A DNA stretch of 64,000 nucleotides from a gamma proteobacterium SS-5. GTDB lineage: Bacteria > Pseudomonadota > Gammaproteobacteria > Chromatiales > Chromatiaceae. The notes below the pieces were generated by a model. The model was not told where the DNA came from, did not search any database, and saw nothing but the letters and a program-made list of their open reading frames with translations. A program made the translations under genes and the position numbers. The stretch is taken from contig CP032508.2 of assembly GCA_009497875.2 (NCBI GenBank), positions 310,001-374,000 on the forward strand, written 5' to 3'. Each line of letters starts with the position of its first letter. Position 1 is the stretch's first letter. Below are positions 19,052 to 27,607 of this stretch, piece by piece.

Positions 19052-19774
19052 ATGAATCAGACGTTTGAATTTACCCTTGATGGCCGGGTGATCCGGGCTG
19101 AGCGGGGGCAGAGCATCATGCAGGCGGCCGATGGGGCTGGGGTTTATATCCCGCGCCTGTGCGATGTGGAGGGCCTGGAGCCGGAGGGCAGTTGCCGGGT
19201 GTGCACGGTCAAGGTCAATGGCCGCTTCGCCGCTGCCTGCACCCAGCCCGCCGAGGCGGGGGCGGTGGTGGAGAGCGAGACCGCCGAGATCAACCACCAC
19301 CGGCGCATGCTGGTGCAGATGCTGTTTCACGAGGGCAATCACCTCTGTCCGATCTGCGAGGCCAGCGGCAACTGCGAGCTGCAGGCCATGGCCTATCGCC
19401 TGGGCATCCACCAGCCCACTCGCTTCCCCTATCTGCAGCCGGTGAGGCCGATGGACGCCAGCCACCCGGACATCATGCTCGACTACAACCGCTGCATCCG
19501 TTGCGGCCGCTGCATCCGTGCCTCGGCGGATGTGGATGGCAAGCACATCTTCGACTTCGTCGGCCGCGGCATCAACAAGCAGATCGGCATAGACGCCGAC
19601 TATCTGGCGGAAACTGCCGCCAGTCTGGATGATTTGACCTTCAGCCCCGGCCTCTGCCCGGTGGGCTGCATCCTGCGCAAGGGCCAGGGCTTCGCCACCC
19701 CCATCGGCCAGCGCCGATTTGATCAGGAGCCGATTGGCAGCGACATCGAGCGCAAGCGGGAGGAACCGGCATGA
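19052..19774 (+). CDS. hoxU: NAD-reducing hydrogenase diaphorase small subunit HoxU
   Basis: The 240-residue iron-sulfur protein resembles the N-terminal part of NuoG. A [2Fe-2S] ferredoxin-like domain has C-rich PRLCDVEGLEPEGSCRVC and AACTQP. A His/Cys segment follows (HEGNHLCPICEASGNCEL), then CIRCGRCIRA and PGLCPVGC. It passes electrons between HoxF and the HoxYH module. ATG 19052 is chosen because GAGG lies 9 bases upstream and homology begins directly; in-frame codons at 19019 and 19037 lie within the preceding repeat. The end overlaps hoxY by four bases (ATGA). Confidence 0.94.
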   Translation: MNQTFEFTLDGRVIRAERGQSIMQAADGAGVYIPRLCDVEGLEPEGSCRVCTVKVNGRFAAACTQPAEAGAVVESETAEINHHRRMLVQMLFHEGNHLCPICEASGNCELQAMAYRLGIHQPTRFPYLQPVRPMDASHPDIMLDYNRCIRCGRCIRASADVDGKHIFDFVGRGINKQIGIDADYLAETAASLDDLTFSPGLCPVGCILRKGQGFATPIGQRRFDQEPIGSDIERKREEPA

Positions 19775-20331
19775 GCAAGAAACGTATCGCCACTGTATCC
19801 CTGGCCGGCTGCTTTGGCTGCCATACCTCCTTTCTGGATATAGATGAGCGTCTGATCGATCTGCTGCAGTTGGTGGAGTTTGATCGCAGCCCGCTCAATG
19901 ACCTCAAGCGCTTCACCCGGCGCTGCGATATCGGCCTGATCGAGGGCGGCTGCTGCAACGAGGAGAACGTGCATACCCTGCAGGCGTTTCGCCGCAACTG
20001 CGACATCCTGGTGGCCATGGGCCAGTGCGCCATCATGGGCGGCCTGCCGGTGATGCGCAACGCCATCATGCACAGCGCAGACCCCCTGCGCGAATGCCTG
20101 GAGACGGCCTATCAGCACTCGGAGCGGGTGTACAACCCGAGCAATCAGATCCCCAACGACCCGGCCCTGCCGCTGGTGTTGGACAAGGTCTATTGCCTGA
20201 CGGACGTGGTGCAGATCGACTACCAGATCCCCGGCTGCCCGCCCAGCGCCGAGACCCTCTGGCAGTTCCTCAGCGCCCTGGTCACCGGCCAACCCCTGGC
20301 GCTGGAATACCAGCAAGTGAAATATGATTGA
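19771..20331 (+). CDS. hoxY: NAD-reducing [NiFe] hydrogenase small subunit HoxY
   Basis: The 186-residue protein carries the proximal [4Fe-4S] cluster next to the NiFe site. The N-terminal motif is LAGCFGCHTSFLD (C14, C17), with further cysteines in EGGCCNEEN, MGQCAIMGG and the C-terminal IPGCPPSAE. It lacks a Tat signal and the extra clusters of membrane-bound hydrogenases, as expected for the cytoplasmic group 3d enzyme. Its start overlaps the hoxU stop. A hairpin repeat of 90 bp separates it from hoxH. Confidence 0.95.
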   Translation: MSKKRIATVSLAGCFGCHTSFLDIDERLIDLLQLVEFDRSPLNDLKRFTRRCDIGLIEGGCCNEENVHTLQAFRRNCDILVAMGQCAIMGGLPVMRNAIMHSADPLRECLETAYQHSERVYNPSNQIPNDPALPLVLDKVYCLTDVVQIDYQIPGCPPSAETLWQFLSALVTGQPLALEYQQVKYD

Positions 20332-20335
20332 AGAG

Positions 20336-20425
20336 GGACGCAGAGACCACAGAGAAGCGCAGAGAACGCAGAGCCAAATAAAAATTCTCTGCGGGCTTTG
20401 CGCTTCTCAGCGTTCTCTGCGTCCT
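20336..20425. repeat. Inverted repeat between hoxY and hoxH (family A)
   Basis: The left arm starts GGACGCAGAGACCACAGAGA and is matched by a right arm ending CGTTCTCTGCGTCC, with an AT-rich loop at about 20374-20387. It fills almost the whole gap between the two catalytic subunit genes, so it will be present in the operon mRNA as a stable hairpin. Confidence 0.88.
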
Positions 20426-20450
20426 ACCGCTAACTCAAGAGGCTCCAGCC

Positions 20451-21887
20451 ATGCCCAAGACCCGTGTTGTTGAGATTGAGCCGGTTACCCGTGTGGAGGG
20501 TCACGGCCGGATTACCGTGCATCTGGATGAGCAGAATCAGGTGGATGAGGCGCGGCTGCATATCGTCGAGTTTCGCGGCTTTGAGCGCTTTATTCTTGGC
20601 CGACCGCTGTGGGAGGTGCCGGTGGTGGTGCAGCGCCTGTGCGGCATCTGCCCGGTAAGCCACCATCTGGCGGCGGCCAAGGCCATGGACCGGATCATGG
20701 GGGTGCGCAAGATTCCGCCCACGGCGGAAAAGATGCGGCGGCTGATGCACTACGGGCAGATGATCCAGAGCCATGTGCTGCATTTCTTTCATCTCTGCTC
20801 GCCGGATCTGCTGTTTGGCTTCGATGCCCCGGCCGCCGAGCGCAACATCTTCCGCGTCATCGAGACCAACCCCGAGCTGGCCCGCCAGGGTGTGCTCATG
20901 CGCAAGTTCGGTCAGCGTTTGATCGAGGTCACCGCCGGCAAGAAAATCCACGGCACCGGCGCGGTGCCCGGTGGCATCAACAAAAATCTGAGCATTGGCG
21001 AGCGTGACGGGCTGCTGGCCGAGCTGCCGCAGATGCTGCAATGGGCCAGGGGTGCGGTGCAGATCGCCCAGGACTATGTGACCGAGCATCGGGCCCTGGC
21101 GGAGTCCTTCGCCAGCTTCAACTCCAGCCATCTGAGCCTGGTGCGCGAGGACGGTGCCCTGGAGCTGTACGACGGCCAGCTGCGGGCGATAGACGCCAGC
21201 GGCAATATCATCTTCGATCAGGTGGATAACCAGGACTTCAACGACTACCTGATGGAGGAGGTGCGGCCCTGGTCCTACATGAAGTTCCCCTTCATCAAGC
21301 GCCGTGGGCCTATCGACGGCTGGTACCGGGTGGGGCCGCTGTCCCGGCTCAACTGTGCTGGTTTTATCGACACCCCCGAGGCCGACCAGGCCCATCAGGC
21401 GTTCAAGGCCTTTACCGGCGGCCAGCCCAACCCCATGAGCCTGGCCTACCACTGGGCGCGGATGATCGAGGTGCTGCACTGCGTGGAGAAGGTCGAGCGC
21501 CTGCTCCATGATCCTGACCTGCAGGGCACGGACCTGATCGCCCAGGGCGAGCGTCAGGAGGAGGGCATAGGCATCATTGAGGCACCACGCGGCACCCTGT
21601 TCCACCATTACAAGGTGGACGAGCAGGGGCTGGTGACCTTCTGCAACCTCATTGTCTCCACCACCAACAACAACGAGGCGATGAACCGGGCAGTGACCCA
21701 GGTGGCCAAGAGCCACCTGTCCGGCCAGGCCAAGATCAGCGAGGCCATGCTCAACCACCTGGAAGTGGCGGTGCGCGCCTACGACCCCTGCCTGAGCTGC
21801 GCCACCCACGCCTTGGGGCAGATGCCGCTGGCGGTGGAGCTGTACGATGCTGCTGGCGGGCTGGTTGAGCAGCGAGTCAAGGCCTAA
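20451..21887 (+). CDS. hoxH: NAD-reducing [NiFe] hydrogenase large subunit HoxH
   Basis: The 478-residue catalytic subunit binds the NiFe(CN)2CO centre through two CxxC motifs: LCGICPVSHH (C64, C67) and DPCLSCATH (C447, C450). Maturation proteases cut after the histidine of the second motif (H453), which would remove the last 25 residues. Other family motifs include RVEGHGRI near the N-terminus and EAPRGTLFHHY. The enzyme oxidises hydrogen with NAD or works in reverse. It lies upstream of its putative protease gene hoxW. Confidence 0.96.
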   Translation: MPKTRVVEIEPVTRVEGHGRITVHLDEQNQVDEARLHIVEFRGFERFILGRPLWEVPVVVQRLCGICPVSHHLAAAKAMDRIMGVRKIPPTAEKMRRLMHYGQMIQSHVLHFFHLCSPDLLFGFDAPAAERNIFRVIETNPELARQGVLMRKFGQRLIEVTAGKKIHGTGAVPGGINKNLSIGERDGLLAELPQMLQWARGAVQIAQDYVTEHRALAESFASFNSSHLSLVREDGALELYDGQLRAIDASGNIIFDQVDNQDFNDYLMEEVRPWSYMKFPFIKRRGPIDGWYRVGPLSRLNCAGFIDTPEADQAHQAFKAFTGGQPNPMSLAYHWARMIEVLHCVEKVERLLHDPDLQGTDLIAQGERQEEGIGIIEAPRGTLFHHYKVDEQGLVTFCNLIVSTTNNNEAMNRAVTQVAKSHLSGQAKISEAMLNHLEVAVRAYDPCLSCATHALGQMPLAVELYDAAGGLVEQRVKA

Positions 21888-22065
21888 GGCTCGTGGAGCG
21901 AGCAGCGATACCCCGGAATATGAAACATTTCTTGGCTGCTTCGGGACTCGGGACTCGGGACTCGGGACTGGTGAGCCTCCATGGATGTTTCAGTAAATCG
22001 CTGGCTGCTGGTAGCTGGCGGCTGAAGGCTGGCAGAGCTGGCCGCTGGCAGCTGGCCGCTGTCCC

Positions 22066-22521
22066 ATGCTCCTCATAGGCTACGGCAACCCCGGTCGCGG
22101 TGATGATGGCCTGGGCCCTGCCCTGGTGGAACGCCTCAAGGCCATGGACCTGCCCGGCCTGAGCCTGGATGCCGACTACCAGCTGACCCCGGAGATGGCC
22201 GCCGATCTGGCCGCTCACGCCCAGGTGGTGTTTGCCGATGCCAGCCGTGAACCCCTGCCCCGGCCCAAACTGAGCCCCCTGCAACCGCGCCCACCGGCCA
22301 GCTTCAGCAGCCACGGCCTGCAACCGGCAGAGGTACTCTACCTGGCCCAGCGCCTGTTTGGGGCCTCCACCCAGGCCTTTGTCCTGGCCATCCCCGGCCG
22401 GGAGTTCGATGTCTTTCGCGAGGGCCTCTCGGCACCGGCCCGGCACCAGCTGCAGCTGGCCGTGGAGCGGGTGCTGCGGATGCTCAGCGAACCCGAGCCA
22501 GACAAAGGCCGGGCAGACTGA
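22066..22521 (+). CDS. hoxW: Hydrogenase maturation protease HoxW
   Basis: The 151-residue protein starts with LLIGYGNPGRGDDGLG, the HybD/HycI-family motif whose acidic residue senses nickel in the hydrogenase precursor. A second acidic position follows in VVFADAS. It should remove the C-terminal extension of HoxH. The gene lies 178 bp after hoxH; the gap holds direct repeats of GACTCGG (21946-21971) and CTGGCGGCTGG-like words (22003-22056), with no other gene. The last part of the protein diverges from the family, as is usual. Confidence 0.9.
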   Translation: MLLIGYGNPGRGDDGLGPALVERLKAMDLPGLSLDADYQLTPEMAADLAAHAQVVFADASREPLPRPKLSPLQPRPPASFSSHGLQPAEVLYLAQRLFGASTQAFVLAIPGREFDVFREGLSAPARHQLQLAVERVLRMLSEPEPDKGRAD

Positions 22522-22682
22522 ACCGGCTGGCGCGCTGCCCGCCCTTTCTGCCAATCCGGCTTGGCTTGGGGACGCTTTGGCTCCTATAATCCCACAAAGT
22601 CACAGTGAAATCGGCAATGCGTCGGCCTGAAGACAAACTCGCCATAAGAATACACAACAAGCCAGAAGGCGACCCCAGCAGC

Positions 22683-24545
22683 ATGACACTTACCCACAAG
22701 ACCACCCTGTTCTTTCTCCTCCTCGCGCTCCTGGTGGCGGCCGCCTTGACCACCATCAGCATCTTCTCCTTCCAGCACATGTACCTGTCCACTGCCAAGG
22801 GGCAGGCGCGCACCGCCGCCGAGATCGTGCGCGTTCACCTGACCGAGGCCATGGTCAATGGCACCATCGACAAACGGGAGCAGTTTTTCGATCGCCTCAA
22901 CGACGTGCAGGACCTGATGAGCGTGCGCGTCAGCCGCGCCCCTGCCGTTGTGGAACAATACGGCCCGGGGCTGCTGGGGGAGAATCAGATCAATGAGATC
23001 GAGAAAAAGGTCATCACCAGCGGCACCACCCACTTCGAGGTGATCGAACACAAGGGCCAGACGGCGCTGTTCGCCTCCATTCCCTACATTGCCGAGATCA
23101 GCCGCACCCCCAACTGCCTGACCTGCCACAACGTACCGGCAGGCTCTGTGCTGGGGGCCATCACCCTGACCATCTCCCTGGAGGAACAGCGCCGCCAGGC
23201 CCTGTTCACCATCGGCTTTGTCATCTTCCTGGTGAGCGTATTCGCCCTGGGTGCCGGGGGCTATGCCCTGCGCACCGCCAAGCCCCTGATCAGCATCGCC
23301 GATCAGCTGCAAAAGACGGTGGAGAAGGCCCAGCACGGTGACTTCAGCGGACGCATCAAGGCCAACCGGCAAGACGAGCTAGGCAAGATAGCCGCCGATG
23401 TCAATCATCTGATGGTGCATCTGCACAACACCATGATGGCCATCAGCAACAAGGTGGCCGGGCTGATCCGCTACAACATGCCGCGCTCGGACAACATCCT
23501 CGACACCACTACCGAGATCGTCGATAGCCTGGCGGATGTGTCCATCTTCAAGCAGTCCATCGAGGAAGACGAGTCCACCACCATCGTCTATGTGCGCCTG
23601 GCGCGGGTGCTGCGCAAGGAGTTCCTGCTCGACCACTTCGTCATCTACGAGGTAGATGTGGCCAAGAACCACATGAACCCGGTGGTGATCGAGGGCCAGG
23701 ATGCCCAGCACAGCGAATGGTGCGACCCACAGATCCTGATCCGTGCCGATAGCTGCCGCGCCAAGCGCACCGGCCATGCGGTGGATTCGGTGGAGCAGCA
23801 CAATATCTGCCCCATGTTTCGTACCTGTCATGACCTCAAGCACTGCCGTCATGTCTGTATCCCCATCATCCAATCCGGCAGCGTGGGCGGCGTGGTACAG
23901 CTGATCACGGACCACATTCAGGCCCCCCTGCTGCACAACATGCTGCCCTTCATCCAGGTCTATCTGCGCGAGGCCGCGCCGGTGCTGGAGAGCAAGCGCC
24001 TGATGGAGACCCTGCGCGAAACCACCCTGCGCGACCCCATGACCGGCCTGCACAACCGCCGCTTCCTGCAGGAATACGCCGACAACCTGACCAGCTACAC
24101 CGACCGCAACAAATCCGCCTTCTCCGTGCTCATGGCCGACCTGGACTTCTTCAAGCAGGTCAACGACACCCACGGCCACGAGGCCGGAGATGCCACCATC
24201 AAGCAACTGGCCACCCTGTTCATGCAGACCGTGCGTCAGTCCGATTTGGTGATACGCTACGGCGGCGAGGAATTTCTCATTCTGCTGCGCGACCTCACGC
24301 CCGAGGCGGCCATGGAAACCGGCGAGAAGATCCGCCAGGCGGTGGAGAACACCAAGTTCCAGATCGCCGGTGGCAGCATCAGCAAGACCCTGTCCATTGG
24401 CATAGCCAACTACCCCAGCGACAGCGCCACCTTCTGGCAAACGGTAAAATACGCCGACGTGGCCCTGTACAAGGCCAAGGAAACCGGCCGCAACCGGGTC
24501 ATCCAATTCGCCCCGGAGATGTGGGAGGGGGAAGGGGCCTATTAA
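22683..24545 (+). CDS. Membrane diguanylate cyclase with periplasmic heme c motif and cysteine-rich GAF-like domain
   Basis: This 620-residue sensor has a transmembrane helix (about 8-30), a periplasmic domain with one heme c motif CLTCH (C145, C148, H149), a second helix (about 170-195) and a HAMP linker. A GAF-like domain follows, with a cysteine-rich strip (WCDP, DSCRAK, NICPMFRTCHDLKHCRHVC), and then an intact GGDEF domain (GGEEF at 527-531, RQSD inhibitory site). It makes c-di-GMP, probably under control of a heme or redox signal and perhaps a metal cluster in the GAF-like part. ATG 22683 is chosen because the membrane helix follows directly; GTG 22605 is an alternative. It lies 161 bp after hoxW. 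Confidence 0.9.
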   Translation: MTLTHKTTLFFLLLALLVAAALTTISIFSFQHMYLSTAKGQARTAAEIVRVHLTEAMVNGTIDKREQFFDRLNDVQDLMSVRVSRAPAVVEQYGPGLLGENQINEIEKKVITSGTTHFEVIEHKGQTALFASIPYIAEISRTPNCLTCHNVPAGSVLGAITLTISLEEQRRQALFTIGFVIFLVSVFALGAGGYALRTAKPLISIADQLQKTVEKAQHGDFSGRIKANRQDELGKIAADVNHLMVHLHNTMMAISNKVAGLIRYNMPRSDNILDTTTEIVDSLADVSIFKQSIEEDESTTIVYVRLARVLRKEFLLDHFVIYEVDVAKNHMNPVVIEGQDAQHSEWCDPQILIRADSCRAKRTGHAVDSVEQHNICPMFRTCHDLKHCRHVCIPIIQSGSVGGVVQLITDHIQAPLLHNMLPFIQVYLREAAPVLESKRLMETLRETTLRDPMTGLHNRRFLQEYADNLTSYTDRNKSAFSVLMADLDFFKQVNDTHGHEAGDATIKQLATLFMQTVRQSDLVIRYGGEEFLILLRDLTPEAAMETGEKIRQAVENTKFQIAGGSISKTLSIGIANYPSDSATFWQTVKYADVALYKAKETGRNRVIQFAPEMWEGEGAY

Positions 24546-24553
24546 AAAGTTCG

Positions 24554-24719
24554 AACCTAAAAAGAGCATTTGGCCACAGAGCCACAGAGCGCACAGAGAA
24601 AAATCAATGTGTTGGAAAGCGAACATTCAACACCTTCTAGGTGAGCCTGGTCTGATAGGTAACTCTTTGAAACAACTCTGTGATCTCTGTGTCTCTGTGG
24701 CTTAACTGAGGAATATAGG
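24554..24719. repeat. 166-bp interspersed repeat, full copy (family B)
   Basis: The first 90 bases match 14663-14752 and 50918-51007. The next 76 bases, ending GGCTTAACTGAGGAATATAGG, match the copy at 50918-51210, where a 127-bp insert interrupts them. This is the uninterrupted reference copy. It lies between the diguanylate cyclase and hemE. The rest of that 356-bp gap holds a CACCCCGGGAGAGGGCTGGGGTG palindromic stretch (24762-24784) and no gene. Confidence 0.87.
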
Positions 24720-24901
24720 TTGAAGTTTGAAACAACGGTGCCGCTGCTGTTTGCCCCCTCTCACCCCGGGAGAGGGCTGGGGTGAGGGTGAAAGCTTGAA
24801 GGGTGAAAGAGTGGCCTCGCGAGTCGCGCAGCAAGCTGCCCTCCCACACTACTTTGCGGTCTCTGCGTCCATCTTTTGCTTCCGGCTTGGCCGGGTTAGG
24901 A

Positions 24902-25975
24902 ATGTCTGTGTCTGAATTGAAAAATGATCGTTTTCTGCGCGCCCTGCTGCGCCAGCCCGTCGATGTCACCCCGGTGTGGATGATGCGCCAGGCCGGGCGT
25001 TATCTGCCCGAATACCGCGCTACCCGGGAGAAGGCCGGCAGCTTCCTCGATCTGTGCAAAAACCCCGAGCTGGCCTGCGAGGTCACCCTGCAGCCGCTGC
25101 GGCGCTACCCGCTGGATGCCGCCATCCTCTTCTCCGATATACTCACCGTGCCTGATGCCATGGGCCTGGGGCTGTATTTTGAAGAGGGCGAAGGCCCCCG
25201 CTTCAAGCGCCCGATCCAGGATGAAGCCGCGGTAAAGCGACTGCCAATCCCCGAGATAGAAAGCGAGCTGGGCTATGTGATGGACGCGGTACGCACCATC
25301 CGCCGCGAGCTGGCCGGCAGCGTACCCCTGATCGGCTTCTCCGGCAGCCCCTGGACCCTGGCCACCTACATGGTCGAGGGCGGTTCCAGCAAGAACTTCG
25401 CCAAGGTCAAGGGCATGATGTTCGACCGCCCGGATCTGATGCATGAACTCCTGGCCAAGGTCGCCAGCGCGGTGATCGACTACCTCAACGGCCAGATTGC
25501 CGCCGGTGCCCAGGCGGTGATGCTGTTCGACACCTGGGGCGGGGTGCTCAGCCCGCGCGACTACCGCAACTTCTCCCTGACCTACATGGAGCGCATCATC
25601 GCCGGCCTGACCCGCGAGAGCGAGGGCCGAGCGGTGCCGGTAATCCTGTTCACCAAGGGCGGCGGCGAATGGCTGGAGCTGATGGCCGACGCCGGTGCCG
25701 ACGCCCTCGGCCTGGACTGGACCAGCGATATCGGCGAGGCGCGCGCCCGCGTCGGTGACCGCGTCGCCCTGCAGGGCAACATGGACCCCTGCATCCTCTA
25801 CGCCTCGCCCGAACGCATCCGCGAGGAGGTTGCCTCGGTGCTGGCGGGCTTCGGCCCCGGTGCAGGCCATGTTTTCAACCTCGGCCACGGCATCCATCCC
25901 GGCATCGACCCGGACCACGCCGGGGCCTTCATTCAGGCGGTACACGAGCTGAGCCCTCAATACCACGGCGGTTAG
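24902..25975 (+). CDS. hemE: Uroporphyrinogen decarboxylase HemE
   Basis: The 357-residue protein has the HemE hallmarks [16 protein letters not shown] (N-terminal), [15 protein letters not shown] and [17 protein letters not shown]. It decarboxylates uroporphyrinogen III to coproporphyrinogen III, the branch point step toward heme and bacteriochlorophyll. ATG 24902 matches the family N-terminus ([16 protein letters not shown]). The only A/G-rich ribosome-site-like stretch, TTAGGA, is almost against the ATG, which is poor spacing. The 22 bases before it (TCCGGCTTGGCCGGGTTAGG) resemble text before the TAXI gene (about 34788-34810), so a repeat may have replaced the original leader. Confidence 0.95.
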   Translation: MSVSELKNDRFLRALLRQPVDVTPVWMMRQAGRYLPEYRATREKAGSFLDLCKNPELACEVTLQPLRRYPLDAAILFSDILTVPDAMGLGLYFEEGEGPRFKRPIQDEAAVKRLPIPEIESELGYVMDAVRTIRRELAGSVPLIGFSGSPWTLATYMVEGGSSKNFAKVKGMMFDRPDLMHELLAKVASAVIDYLNGQIAAGAQAVMLFDTWGGVLSPRDYRNFSLTYMERIIAGLTRESEGRAVPVILFTKGGGEWLELMADAGADALGLDWTSDIGEARARVGDRVALQGNMDPCILYASPERIREEVASVLAGFGPGAGHVFNLGHGIHPGIDPDHAGAFIQAVHELSPQYHGG

Positions 25976-26137
25976 AGAAGGGTTCGCCCATAAACGCGAA
26001 TCAACGTCTATTCAGGGCGTTGAGCGGTCAATCCTGGGCGAGCTGGAATACTTACCAACAGCATGCAGACCAAGGGCTGAGCGGCATAACCTGAAATGGT
26101 TGCCGAAAGCCTTTGCCTCCATGGGCGGGCTCAGTCT

Positions 26138-27004
26138 TCAACAATCTGCCAACAGCGACTCGATCATCGATTGGGCCTGGCCCAGGTAGCTGCCGCCGAA
26201 CAGGTTGGCGTGGTTGAGGATGTGGTAGAGGTTGTACAGGGTCTTGCGGGTCTTGTAGCCCGCATCCAGCGGCCAGACCTGGTTATAGGCGGTGTAGAAG
26301 TCGCGCCCGAGGCCGCCGAACAGCTCGGTCATGGCAATCTCCGCCTCGCGGTCGCCGTAATACACCGCCGGGTCGTAAATCACCGGCATCCCCTGTCGGT
26401 CATAGCCCAGATTACCGCCCCAGAGGTCACCGTGCAGCAGGGAGGGTGCCGGGCGGTGGTCGATCAAGGCCGGAAAACGCTCCAGTAACTGCTCCGCCCG
26501 CGCCAGTGGCCGCGCCGCGAGCAGGCCCTTGCGTTGCAGCAGCTTCAGCTGGGGACCGAGCCGCCGCTCGCGCCAGAAGTCGATCCACTGGTCACACCAG
26601 GCATTGGCCTGCGGGGTGGAGCCGATGTGGTTGTCGCGCCACCAGCCAAAGCGCTCGGCCTGGCAGCCATGCAGCCGGGCCAACTGGCGGCCGGCCTCGG
26701 CACCATCTCCTCGCCCGCCCAGATCGATGTATTCCAGGACGATGAAACTCTGCCCGGCGTCAATGCCGCTACAGAGCGGCCGGGGCACGCGGATCGCCCC
26801 GGTATCGGCCAGGGCGTGCAGGCCTGCCGCCTCGGCCTCGAACATCTCGAGCCGGTCGGCCCGGTTGAGCTTGACGAACCAGTGCTGATCGCCCTGGCTC
26901 AGCATCAGGGCATCGTTGATGCAGCCGCCACCAAGATGACGGCTCTGATCGGGGGTAAAGGGTCGTCCGCTGTGCTGGCGGATCTGTTCGATGATCGCTT
27001 GCAT
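26138..27004 (-). CDS. Fructosamine kinase family protein
   Basis: The 288-residue protein matches the fructosamine/ketosamine-3-kinase family (YniA-like). It has GGGCINDALML with nucleotide-binding glycines, FVKLNR (Lys), FIVLEYIDLGG, the catalytic loop LLHGDLWGGNLGYD and the metal motif YDPAVYYGDREAEIAM. Such kinases phosphorylate sugar adducts on proteins and so help deglycation. ATG 27004 is chosen because homology begins there. It follows the VOC gene by 40 bp on the same strand, so the pair may be co-expressed; glyoxalase-like and deglycation functions would fit together. Confidence 0.9.
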   Translation of the reverse strand: MQAIIEQIRQHSGRPFTPDQSRHLGGGCINDALMLSQGDQHWFVKLNRADRLEMFEAEAAGLHALADTGAIRVPRPLCSGIDAGQSFIVLEYIDLGGRGDGAEAGRQLARLHGCQAERFGWWRDNHIGSTPQANAWCDQWIDFWRERRLGPQLKLLQRKGLLAARPLARAEQLLERFPALIDHRPAPSLLHGDLWGGNLGYDRQGMPVIYDPAVYYGDREAEIAMTELFGGLGRDFYTAYNQVWPLDAGYKTRKTLYNLYHILNHANLFGGSYLGQAQSMIESLLADC

Positions 27005-27044
27005 GGGCAAGAGTCTATGGCATGCGCACGCGGACCTCCAGCGC

Positions 27045-27488
27045 TCACAGCTCCAGCGGACGCACCGGCATCTGCAGCCAGGAGTCGTCCCTGCGCCAGT
27101 CGAACTCGGGCTTGTCGACGTAGAGTTCCACCTCGTTGCCATCAGGGTCGTGCAGGTAGAGGCTGTAGGTGATGCCGTGATCGGCCATGCCGTCAATCTG
27201 CGCGCCCTCGCGCTCTATACGTTGTTTCGCCTGGCGCAACTGCTCCAGACTGTCGCCTACCTTCCAGCCGACATGATAAAGCCCGATGCGCCTGCCCTGC
27301 GGCAGCCCCTGCGCTGATTCGCCGACCTCGATCAGCAGCAGTTCGTGGTGGGTGCGGCCACCGCTGAGCAGCAGGGCCTTGCCCCTGAACAGCTTGCCGA
27401 CCTTCTGCAGGCCAACGATGTTCTGATAGAACTTCTGAGCACGCGCCAGGTTGCGCACGTAGAAGACGACATGGCCGAGTTCGGTCAT
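27045..27488 (-). CDS. VOC family protein (glyoxalase/dioxygenase-like)
   Basis: A 147-residue vicinal-oxygen-chelate protein made of two beta-alpha-beta-beta-beta modules. The start ELGHVVFYVRNLARAQKFYQ supplies the first metal His, GLYHVGWKV the second module, and HDPDGNEVELYVD the Glu ligand near the C-terminus. This pattern is closest to extradiol dioxygenase or glyoxalase-like members; the substrate is unknown. It is preceded by a family A hairpin repeat and followed by the fructosamine-kinase-like gene. Confidence 0.88.
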   Translation of the reverse strand: MTELGHVVFYVRNLARAQKFYQNIVGLQKVGKLFRGKALLLSGGRTHHELLLIEVGESAQGLPQGRRIGLYHVGWKVGDSLEQLRQAKQRIEREGAQIDGMADHGITYSLYLHDPDGNEVELYVDKPEFDWRRDDSWLQMPVRPLEL

Positions 27489-27513
27489 CGCTGTTTACTC
27501 CGTTCACTCAAGA

Positions 27514-27603
27514 GGACGCAAAGTTCGCCGAGAAGCGCAGAGTACGCAGAGTTGAAGAGCATAACCATCAATATCTCTGCGCTCCTTTGCGTTCTCTGCG
27601 TCC
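27514..27603. repeat. Inverted repeat (family A)
   Basis: GGACGCAAAG...GCGCAGAG on the left pairs with CTCTGCGCTCC...CTCTGCGTCC on the right around an AT-rich loop. It nearly fills the 119-bp gap between the 292-residue protein and the VOC gene and could mark the end of the upstream operon. Confidence 0.85.
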
Positions 27604-27607
27604 CGAT

